A stretch of 64,000 bases of DNA from the NCBI RefSeq assembly GCF_000025345.1, contig NC_013757.1, positions 5,146,001 to 5,210,000 on the forward strand, written 5' to 3'. The position numbers and the translations under genes are program-made. The notes under the pieces were generated by a model. It was not told where the DNA came from and did no database searches. It saw only the letters and a list, made by a program, of their open reading frames with translations. The DNA comes from Geodermatophilus obscurus DSM 43160. Lineage in GTDB: Bacteria; Actinomycetota; Actinomycetes; Mycobacteriales; Geodermatophilaceae. Within the stretch, counting starts at the first letter, position 1; each line of letters begins with the position of its first letter. This document shows positions 57,233-64,000 of the stretch, piece after piece.

Positions 57233-58651
57233 GTGACGACTTCCACCGACGAGCTGTGCCTGCGACCGGCGACCGAGCTGGCGGCGCTGATCCGCTGCCA
57301 GCAGCTGTCCGCCCGTGAGCTGACCGACGCCTGCCTGGAGCGCATCGAGCGGCTCGACGGCCAGGTCAACGCGGTGGTCACGCTGGACGCCGAGGGCGCC
57401 CGGGCCGCGGCCGACGCCGCCGACGCCGCACTGGCCGCCGGCGAGGACGTCGGCCCGCTGCACGGGCTGCCGGTGGCGCACAAGGACACCCACGTCACCG
57501 GCGGCATGCGGACCACCTGGGGCTCACCGCTCGCCGATACGGTGCCGGCGGACGACGAACTGGTGGTCGCCCGGCTGCGTGCGGCCGGGACGGTGCGCAT
57601 CGGCAAGACCAACGTGCCGGAGTTCGCGGCCGGCTCGCACACCTTCAACCCGCTGTTCGGCGTCACCCACAACCCGTACCGGCACGGGCTGTCGGCCGGC
57701 GGGTCGAGCGGCGGTGCGGCCGCGGCACTGGCCGCCGGTCTCGTCCCGGTGGCCGAGGGCAGCGACTTCGGTGGCTCCCTGCGCAACCCGGCGGCGTTCT
57801 GCAACGTCGTCGGGCTGCGGCCCACGCCGGGGCGGGTACCGACCTGGCCGGCCGCGATGGCCTGGTCGCAGCTGTCGGTGCAGGGCCCGATGGGGCGCAC
57901 GGTGGCCGACGTCGCGCTGGTGCTCTCGGCGATCGCCGGGCCGGACCGTCGCGTGCCGATCTCCCTCGACGACCCCGGCGCCCCCTTCGCCGCGCCGCTG
58001 CCCGAGCGCCTCGACGGGCTGCGCGTGGCCTGGGCGCCGGACCTGGGCGGGCGGGTGCGGGTGGACCCGGCCATCACGGCGGTGCTGGCGGAGAGCGTGG
58101 CGGTGTTCGAGGAGCTCGGCGCCACTGTCGAGACCGACTGCCCCGACCTCTCCGGCGCCGACGACGTCTTCGGCACGCTGCGGGCCTGGGTGTTCGACGC
58201 GACCTTCAGCGACCTGGACCGGCGGCACCCGGACCAGCTCAAGGAGTCGATCCGCTGGAACGCCGCGCTGGGCGCGGAGCTCACCGGTGCCGACATCGCC
58301 CGCGCCGAGATGGCCCACACGGCCCTCTACGAGCGCGTCGTGGCCTTCTTCGACCGCTACGACGTCCTGCTGGCGCCGACGACGCAGGTGCTGCCCTTCC
58401 CGGTGGAGGCCGAGTACCCCACCGAGATCGACGGGGAGCCGCTGGCGGACTACCTGGCCTGGATGCGCTCCTGCACGCTGATCACGCCGACCGGCTGTCC
58501 CGCGCTCTCGGTGCCGGGCGGGTTCACCCCCGACGGGCTGCCGGTGGGCCTGCAGGTGGTCGCCCCGCCGCGGGCCGATCGGCGGGTGCTGGAGGTCGGG
58601 CACGCCTTCGAGCAGGCGACCCGCTTCGGCGAGCGCCGTCCGTCCCTCTGA
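57233..58651 (+). CDS. amidase signature family hydrolase
   Basis: A 472-residue amidase with an intact Ser-Ser-Lys triad: Lys in GLPVAHKDTH, the Ser pair in SAGGSSGGAAAALAAG and the nucleophile in GSDFGGSLRNPAAF. CPALSVPGGFTPDGLPVGLQVV is the late conserved block. It may hydrolyse an amide, nitrile-derived amide or acylated amino group; GatA is excluded because the GatB/GatC context and signature differ. GTG at 57233. It converges with the mycothiol-dependent isomerase-like gene, separated by a long stem. Confidence 0.93.
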   Translation: MTTSTDELCLRPATELAALIRCQQLSARELTDACLERIERLDGQVNAVVTLDAEGARAAADAADAALAAGEDVGPLHGLPVAHKDTHVTGGMRTTWGSPLADTVPADDELVVARLRAAGTVRIGKTNVPEFAAGSHTFNPLFGVTHNPYRHGLSAGGSSGGAAAALAAGLVPVAEGSDFGGSLRNPAAFCNVVGLRPTPGRVPTWPAAMAWSQLSVQGPMGRTVADVALVLSAIAGPDRRVPISLDDPGAPFAAPLPERLDGLRVAWAPDLGGRVRVDPAITAVLAESVAVFEELGATVETDCPDLSGADDVFGTLRAWVFDATFSDLDRRHPDQLKESIRWNAALGAELTGADIARAEMAHTALYERVVAFFDRYDVLLAPTTQVLPFPVEAEYPTEIDGEPLADYLAWMRSCTLITPTGCPALSVPGGFTPDGLPVGLQVVAPPRADRRVLEVGHAFEQATRFGERRPSL

Positions 58652-58655
58652 CGTC

Positions 58656-58762
58656 GTCTGCCGCTGTCTAGCGCTTGGTCTAGATGACGGCAGACTACTC
58701 GATGATCCGGGTCTCGACCGAGGTATGCGGTTCTCTCGGGCTGGCGCTAGACAGCTGTAGAC
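58656..58762. repeat. long inverted repeat between convergent genes
   Basis: The 19-nt left arm GTCTGCCGCTGTCTAGCGC (58656-58674) matches the reverse complement of 58744-58762 in 17 positions, with a perfect 10-bp inner part TGTCTAGCGC / GCGCTAGACA. A competing hairpin GTCTGCCG / CGGCAGAC (58656-58663 / 58688-58695) lies in its left half. The right arm supplies the TAG stop of the minus-strand gene. It is not related by sequence to families A or B. Confidence 0.65.
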
Positions 58763-59409
58763 GGCGCTCGACCCGACGGGTCCACCACCCGGGCGGCGAA
58801 CGTCGGCAGTCCGGGACCCTCGAGGTGGTCGAGTGCGACGGGCCGGCCGGCCATGGCGAGCACCAGGTCGACGGTCCGCCCCTGCACCAGCGGCCCCTCC
58901 CCCACGGCGAAGGACCCGTCGGAGGCCTCGAGCCGCAGACCGGCCGACCGCCGCTTCGACGGGACCGTGAAGTCGCGCGCGGCGAAGAAGCGCGCCACGC
59001 GCTCCAGGGCCGCCGGCGCGTACGCGTGGGAGATCCCCAGCGGACGGCGGACGTCCTCGCCGTGCACGACGACCTCCCCCAGCCACGCGTCGACGTGCCC
59101 ACTCGGCGCCGTCCTGCTGTCGACGACTCCCCGGAACCGCCGGAGCGTCTCCTCCGGCCTGCCGCCCAGCTGCTCGCGCAGCCGCATGTCGACCATCCGA
59201 TCGACGTCGAACCGGCAGCGGGCGAGGCCGGCCAGCCAGCGGAGGGGACCCGAGCTCGCCCCTGCGGTCAGGTGCGCGACGACCTCCTCGACGTCGAGTC
59301 CCGCGCACAGCGACGGCGTCCGCCAGTCGTCCTCGCCGAGGTCCTCGAGGTCTGCCACCAACGCGGTCCGCTCTGCCGCGACCGCCTGCCATCCGTCCGT
59401 CACGCCCAT
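58747..59409 (-). CDS. DinB/maleylpyruvate isomerase-family mycothiol-dependent protein
   Basis: A 220-residue four-helix-bundle protein of the MDMPI_N/DinB family. WQAVAAERTALVADLEDLGEDDW and LCAGLDVEEVVAHLTAG are the opening helices, and VDAWLGEVVVHGEDVRRPLG carries the metal-ligand histidine pattern. Members use mycothiol for isomerisation or conjugation; the substrate is unknown. ATG at 59409 is used; a GTG two codons later is an alternative. The stop codon lies inside the right arm of the inverted repeat. Confidence 0.87.
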   Translation of the reverse strand: MGVTDGWQAVAAERTALVADLEDLGEDDWRTPSLCAGLDVEEVVAHLTAGASSGPLRWLAGLARCRFDVDRMVDMRLREQLGGRPEETLRRFRGVVDSRTAPSGHVDAWLGEVVVHGEDVRRPLGISHAYAPAALERVARFFAARDFTVPSKRRSAGLRLEASDGSFAVGEGPLVQGRTVDLVLAMAGRPVALDHLEGPGLPTFAARVVDPSGRAPSTAV

Positions 59410-59473
59410 CGGACCGGCGCCCCCCTCCGGACTCATCGGTCGCACTCGGCGGGGGGCTCAGCCGGGGCGGGGC

Positions 59474-62400
59474 TCAGCCGGGTCGGCGCAGGCCGCGCAG
59501 GGTCCGGACGGCGACCAGCAACTCGGCCAGCTCCTGCCGGTCCCCCGCCGCGATGTCGACCAGCTGGGCCGCCGCCCGCTGCTGCGTGCCGTCCCAGCAG
59601 GTCACCCAGCGCTCCACGAGCTCCGCGGCGTCCTCGGTGGTGCCCGTCCGTCCGCTGAGCACCTCGGCGGTGAGCGCGGCCTGCTCACCGGTCAGGTCGT
59701 CGCGCAGCGAGGCGCGGGCCATCGCCGGCCAGCGGCGATCGCGGGGCAGCGCCACCACGAGCTCACGCAGCGGCACCAGCGCCAGCCGCTCGGCCACCGC
59801 CTGGTGCACCCGGCCGGCCAGCTCGATGGGCGCGCCGGTGCGCTCGGCGACGAGCGCCAGGTCCAGCGCGGCCGGCAGCAGGGGTGCGGCGGCCACCTCC
59901 GCGGCCAGCGTCTCGGGCACCCCCGCCCGCCGCAGCCGCTCGGTGCGGTCGGCGTGGGCGGCTGCCTCGGCACCCAGCAGCCACGACGGCAGCCCGGCGC
60001 GCACCGCGGCCACCGGGGCGGCGAACCGGTCCGTCACGTCGCCCAGCGGTGCGGCCTCCTCCGCGGCCAGCTCGGGGAGCCGCAGCAGCCAGCGCGCGGC
60101 CCGCTCGGCCAGCCGGGTCGCCTCGGTCCGCAGCTCCACCTGGGTGGTCGCCGGGACGCGGTTGTCCAGCGGGCGGACGGCGTCCCAGAGCCGGTCCACC
60201 TCGAACACCGCCCGGGCCACCGCGTGGGCCCGCACCACCCCGGCCAGCGGCACGCCGGTCTCCTCGACCAGCCGGAACAGCCCGGTCACGCCGGCGACGT
60301 TGACCGCGCGGTTGGTCAGCGCGGTGGCGATGATCTCCCGCCGCAGCGGGTGTCCGCTGACCGCGGCGGGGAAGCGACGGCGCAGCTCGGCGGGGAAGTA
60401 GCCGACGAGCAGCGCCTCCAGCGCCGGGTCGTCGGGCAGGCCGGAGGCCAGCACGGCGTCCCCGGTCCCCAGCTTGGCGTAGGCCAGCAGCACCGACAGC
60501 TCCGGGCCCGTCAGCGCCTGCCCGTCGCGCCGCCGCTCGGCCAGCTGCCGGTCGTCGGGGAGGAACTCGACGCTGCGCACCAGCCGGCCGGAGCGCTCCA
60601 GCGCCCTCAGGAAGCGCTGGTGCGCGTCGAGCAAGCTCCGCGCGGACGTCGTCTCGACAGCCAGCGTCGCGTTCTGGGCGTGGTTGTCGTTGAGGACGGC
60701 GGCGGCGACCTCGTCGGTCATCTCGCCGAGCAGCGCCGCGCGGCCCTCGGCGTCCAGCTCGCCGGCCTCGACCACCCGGTCCAGCGCGATCTTGATGTTG
60801 ACCTCGTGGTCGGAGGTGTCGACGCCCGCGGAGTTGTCGATGGCGTCGGTGTTCACCCGCCCGCCGGCCAGCGCGTACTCCACGCGGCCGCGCTGGGTGA
60901 GGCCGAGGTTGCCGCCCTCCCCCACCACGCGCACCCGCAGGTCGTGGCCGTCGACCCGGACGGCGTCGTTGGCCTTGTCACCCACGTCGAGCGCGCTCTC
61001 GGTGGAGGCCTTGACGTAGGTGCCGATGCCGCCGTTGAACAGCAGGTCCACCGGCGCCAGCAGCACCGCGCGGATCAGCTCCACCGGGGGGAGGGTGTCG
61101 ACGTCCTCGGCCAGGCCCAGCGCCGCCCGCATCGGCTCGCTGACCGGGATGGCCTTCGCCGTCCGCGGCCACACCCCGCCGCCCGGGCTGATCAGCGCGG
61201 GGTCGTAGTCGGCCCAGGAGGAGCGCGGCAGGTCGAACAGCCGGCGTCGCTCGGCAAAGGAGGTCGCGGCGTCCGGCGTGGGGTCGACGAAGACGTGCCG
61301 GTGGTCGAAGGCGGCCACCAGCCGGATGTGCTCGGACAGGAGCATCCCGTTGCCGAACACGTCGCCGGACATGTCGCCGACGCCCACGACGGTGAAGTCC
61401 TGCGACTGGACGTCGAGGTCGAGCTCGCGGAAGTGCCGGGTCACCGACTCCCAGGCGCCGCGGGCGGTGATGCCCATGGCCTTGTGGTCGTAGCCGACCG
61501 AGCCACCGGAGGCGAAGGCGTCGCCCAGCCAGAAGCCGCGCTCCAGGGCCACCGCGTTGGCCAGGTCGGAGAAGGTCGCCGTCCCCTTGTCGGCGGCGAC
61601 GACGAGGTAGGTGTCATCGGCGTCGTGCCGGACCACCCGCTCGGGCGGGACGACCTTCCCGTCCACGAGGTTGTCGGTCAGGGACAGCAGCGCACCGATG
61701 AAGAGCCGGTAGCAGGCCTGCCCCTCGGCGAGCCACGCGTCGCGACCCGCGCTCTCCGGCGGCGGCTTCCGGACGACGAACCCGCCCTTGGCACCGGTGG
61801 GCACGATGACGGTGTTCTTCACCATCTGCGCCTTGACCAGGCCCAGCACCTCGGTGCGCAGGTCCTCGTGCCGGTCGGACCAGCGCAGCCCGCCGCGCGC
61901 GACCGCCCCGAAGCGCAGGTGCACGCCCATGACCCGCGGCGAGCTGACCCACACCTCGCGGGCCGGGCGCGGCTCCGGGACGTCGGGCACCTCGGCGGGG
62001 TGCAGCTTCAGCGCCAGCGGGCCGCCCGCGTAGTACGTCGTCCGCTGGGTGGCCAGGACGGCGGCGAGCATCGCGGTCAGCACCCGGTCGGCGTCCAGCG
62101 ACTCCACCGCGCCGATCGCCTGCCGCAGCGAGGCGACCAGCTCGTCGGTGCGCCGGGCCCGTCCGCCGTCCCGGCCCGGGGAGAAGCGGGTCTCGAACAG
62201 CGCCACCAGCCGGGCGACGACGTCGGGGTGGGCGGCCAGCGTCGTCTCCACGTACCGCTGGCCGAAGGGCAGCCCGGCCTGCCGCAGCCACTGCACGTAG
62301 GCGCGGACGACGGTGACCTGCCGCCAGTTCAGCCCGGCCAGCAGCACCAGCGCGCCCAGGCCGTCGTCCTCGGCGTCGCCGCGCCAGACCGCCGACAGCG

Positions 62401-64000
62401 CCTCGGTGAACCGCTCGGGCAGCGAGCCGGGGAAGGGCAGCTCCCCGGCCGGCGCGGTCAGCCCGAAGTCGTAGATCCAGGCCAGCGGGGCGCCGATCCG
62501 GTCGATCTCGTAGGGCCGCTCGTCGACGACGTCGACGCCCAGGTGCTGCAGCATCGGCAGCACGTCGGACAGCAGCAGCCGCTGCCCCACCCGGTAGACC
62601 GCCAGCCGCGGCTCGGACACCGACGTCCCGGCCGCGCGGCGCAGCACCAGGCCGAGCTCGCCCTCGGCCAGCCCGTCGAGCCGCTCGAGGTCCTCGACGG
62701 CGGTCGTGGCGGGGAAGTCCTCCTGGTAGGCGGCCGGGAACGCGTCGGCGACCCGGGCGAACCGGCGCTCGGCGTCCGCGCCGTAGCGCGCCTTGAGGGC
62801 GTCGGCCAGCTCGTCGGTCCAGCTGCGGACGACGGCGGTCAGCGCGTCCTGCAGGCCCGCGACGTCGACCTCGAGCAGCGTGGACCGCCCGCCCCGCGCC
62901 ACCGGCGGGCGGACGACGAAGTGCAGCCGGGCCAGCACCGACTCGGTGACCCGGGCGGTGTACTCGATGCTGGAGCCGCCGAGCCGCTCGAGCAGCAGCT
63001 GCTGCACCGCCAGCCGGACCTGGGTGGTGTACCGGTCGCGGGGCAGGTAGACGATCGCCGACCAGAACCGGTCGCCGGGGTCCCGCCGCAGGAACAGCCG
63101 GGTCTGCCGGCGCTCCTGCAGGTGCAGCACGGCCAGCGCGACCGGCAGCAGCTCGTCGGTGCCGACCTGGAACAGCTCGTCGCGGGGGTAGGTCTCCAGG
63201 ACGTCGAGCAGCTCCTTGCCGGTGTGGCTGTCGGCGGGGACGCCCGAGCGCTCCACCACCTCGGCCGCCCGGCGGCGCACCAGCGGCACCTCGCGGACGG
63301 TGTGCGCTGCCGCGGCCGACGGGAAGAGGCCGACCAGCCGGTGCTGGCGGGCCGGGTCGCCGTCCGCGCCGGGCAGGGTGACCGTCACCTGGTCCAGCCA
63401 GGTGCGGCGGTGCACGGTCGAGCGGGCGTCGGCCTTGCTCACCGCGATCAGCGTCGCGCCCGGGGTGGCCTCGGGGGTGGTGGCGGTGTCGGCGTCGCTG
63501 CGCAGCACGCCCAGCCCGCTGCCGGCGACCGGACGGGCCGTCGTGCGGCCCCGGGTGCTCACCAGGTCGACGTCCCTCGCGCCGAGGAGCACGAAGTTGC
63601 CGTCGGTGAGCCAGCGCAGCAGCGCCGCCGCCTCCGCGGGGTCGTCCGCCGGGTCCGCGGACCCGCTCGCCGGCGCCCGGTCGAGCCGGTCGGCGAGCTC
63701 CAGGGTGCGGGTCCGCATCCGGGCGGCGTCCTCGTCGACGGCCCGGACGTCGGCCAGGACGGTGCGCAGCCCGGCGACCAGGTCGCCGGTCGCCTCGTCG
63801 TCCAGCGGCCCGTCGAGGACGACGGCCATCCAGGACTCGGCGAGCGCGTCGGCGCCGCACGCGCCGGGCTCGGCGCTGTCGCAGAAGGCGCGGATCCGGC
63901 CGGTCACGTCGCGGCGGACCACCAGCACCGGGTGCACGACGTGGTCGATGCGGAAGCCCTGCCGGACCACCTCGGCGGTGACCGAGTCGACGAGGAAGGG
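59474..64000 (-). CDS. NAD-specific glutamate dehydrogenase (large, 5' end beyond window)
   Basis: 1508 residues are present, and the frame continues past the right edge. The first visible residues PFLVDSVTAEVVRQGF are internal to the N-terminal regulatory region of the about 1600-residue NAD-GDH family. The catalytic core holds GVHLRFGAVARGGLRWSDRHED, VLGLVKAQMVKNTVIVPTGAKGGFVV with the catalytic Lys, and VGVGDMSGDVFGNGMLLS, followed by the Rossmann and helical C-terminal regions. It oxidises glutamate to 2-oxoglutarate with NAD, mainly in amino-acid breakdown, and is allosterically controlled. Its transcript ends about 64 nt before the start of the neighbouring isomerase-like gene. Confidence 0.96.
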   Translation of the reverse strand, partial: PFLVDSVTAEVVRQGFRIDHVVHPVLVVRRDVTGRIRAFCDSAEPGACGADALAESWMAVVLDGPLDDEATGDLVAGLRTVLADVRAVDEDAARMRTRTLELADRLDRAPASGSADPADDPAEAAALLRWLTDGNFVLLGARDVDLVSTRGRTTARPVAGSGLGVLRSDADTATTPEATPGATLIAVSKADARSTVHRRTWLDQVTVTLPGADGDPARQHRLVGLFPSAAAAHTVREVPLVRRRAAEVVERSGVPADSHTGKELLDVLETYPRDELFQVGTDELLPVALAVLHLQERRQTRLFLRRDPGDRFWSAIVYLPRDRYTTQVRLAVQQLLLERLGGSSIEYTARVTESVLARLHFVVRPPVARGGRSTLLEVDVAGLQDALTAVVRSWTDELADALKARYGADAERRFARVADAFPAAYQEDFPATTAVEDLERLDGLAEGELGLVLRRAAGTSVSEPRLAVYRVGQRLLLSDVLPMLQHLGVDVVDERPYEIDRIGAPLAWIYDFGLTAPAGELPFPGSLPERFTEALSAVWRGDAEDDGLGALVLLAGLNWRQVTVVRAYVQWLRQAGLPFGQRYVETTLAAHPDVVARLVALFETRFSPGRDGGRARRTDELVASLRQAIGAVESLDADRVLTAMLAAVLATQRTTYYAGGPLALKLHPAEVPDVPEPRPAREVWVSSPRVMGVHLRFGAVARGGLRWSDRHEDLRTEVLGLVKAQMVKNTVIVPTGAKGGFVVRKPPPESAGRDAWLAEGQACYRLFIGALLSLTDNLVDGKVVPPERVVRHDADDTYLVVAADKGTATFSDLANAVALERGFWLGDAFASGGSVGYDHKAMGITARGAWESVTRHFRELDLDVQSQDFTVVGVGDMSGDVFGNGMLLSEHIRLVAAFDHRHVFVDPTPDAATSFAERRRLFDLPRSSWADYDPALISPGGGVWPRTAKAIPVSEPMRAALGLAEDVDTLPPVELIRAVLLAPVDLLFNGGIGTYVKASTESALDVGDKANDAVRVDGHDLRVRVVGEGGNLGLTQRGRVEYALAGGRVNTDAIDNSAGVDTSDHEVNIKIALDRVVEAGELDAEGRAALLGEMTDEVAAAVLNDNHAQNATLAVETTSARSLLDAHQRFLRALERSGRLVRSVEFLPDDRQLAERRRDGQALTGPELSVLLAYAKLGTGDAVLASGLPDDPALEALLVGYFPAELRRRFPAAVSGHPLRREIIATALTNRAVNVAGVTGLFRLVEETGVPLAGVVRAHAVARAVFEVDRLWDAVRPLDNRVPATTQVELRTEATRLAERAARWLLRLPELAAEEAAPLGDVTDRFAAPVAAVRAGLPSWLLGAEAAAHADRTERLRRAGVPETLAAEVAAAPLLPAALDLALVAERTGAPIELAGRVHQAVAERLALVPLRELVVALPRDRRWPAMARASLRDDLTGEQAALTAEVLSGRTGTTEDAAELVERWVTCWDGTQQRAAAQLVDIAAGDRQELAELLVAVRTLRGLRRPG

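Overview
The window is very GC-rich (roughly 73-75 % by eye) with dense short-gap genes, many GTG starts and mycothiol- and mycofactocin-type families. This points to an actinobacterium. The gene mix (mycofactocin, NDMA-type alcohol dehydrogenases, DUF222/HNH protein, PRC-barrel/DUF2382 stress protein, dispersed GGACCCCGTCC-type palindromes at gene ends) resembles Geodermatophilaceae (Blastococcus, Geodermatophilus, Modestobacter). That family assignment is inference. I found no rRNA, tRNA, CRISPR array, transposase or phage gene.

Layout. 1-6.8 kb: the first codons of one OYE-type oxidoreductase, then a compact mycofactocin locus (mftA-mftB-mftC plus a second OYE/FadH-type reductase on the minus strand, mftR divergent). 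A YchJ-like protein, a DUF222/HNH nuclease-like protein and a pyridoxamine-oxidase-fold protein lie between. 6.9-16.3 kb: a truncated CoxE-like fragment, an aldo/keto reductase, an iron-type alcohol dehydrogenase cotranscribed with a histidine kinase and a LuxR-type regulator, a cysteine-desulfurase-like enzyme, an FAD hydroxylase and an NDMA-type zinc alcohol dehydrogenase. 16.5-22.3 kb: two MoxR-ATPase/VWA pairs, the second with XdhC, as in CO-dehydrogenase-type maturation. 22.5-28.2 kb: stress, DUF3097, aldo/keto reductase, acetyltransferase and transporter genes. 28.3-37.3 kb: molybdenum cofactor genes (moaA, moaD, moaE, a MobA/MocA-like transferase), the molybdate importer modABC, a Mop protein and a TOBE/HTH regulator. 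37.7-59.4 kb: signalling and housekeeping genes (GGDEF/EAL, RecQ, carbamoyltransferase, acyl-CoA dehydrogenase, LCP protein, exonuclease III, a spore-photoproduct-lyase relative, formaldehyde dehydrogenase, YaaA, a PP2C-type phosphatase, amidase). 59.5 kb to the end: most of a large NAD-glutamate dehydrogenase, cut by the window edge.

How parts fit. The mycofactocin genes make a peptide redox cofactor. The two NDMA-type alcohol dehydrogenases are the kind of enzyme that depends on it, and the neighbouring two-component system is placed like MnoSR/MadSR regulators of methanol or alcohol oxidation. The glutathione-independent formaldehyde dehydrogenase would remove the product of methanol oxidation. 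Mo uptake and cofactor genes together with XdhC/CoxE/CoxD suggest a molybdenum hydroxylase whose structural genes lie outside the window.

Most notable non-coding signals: a family of compensated, sometimes nested palindromes at gene ends; a second palindrome family with two near-identical copies; a shared promoter-like 20-mer before mftA and before the edge OYE gene; and two exact copies of GTTCCACGTGGAAC, a parS-like 14-bp palindrome. The mycofactocin locus has no mftD, mftE or mftF in the window, so the pathway is either split or variant here.
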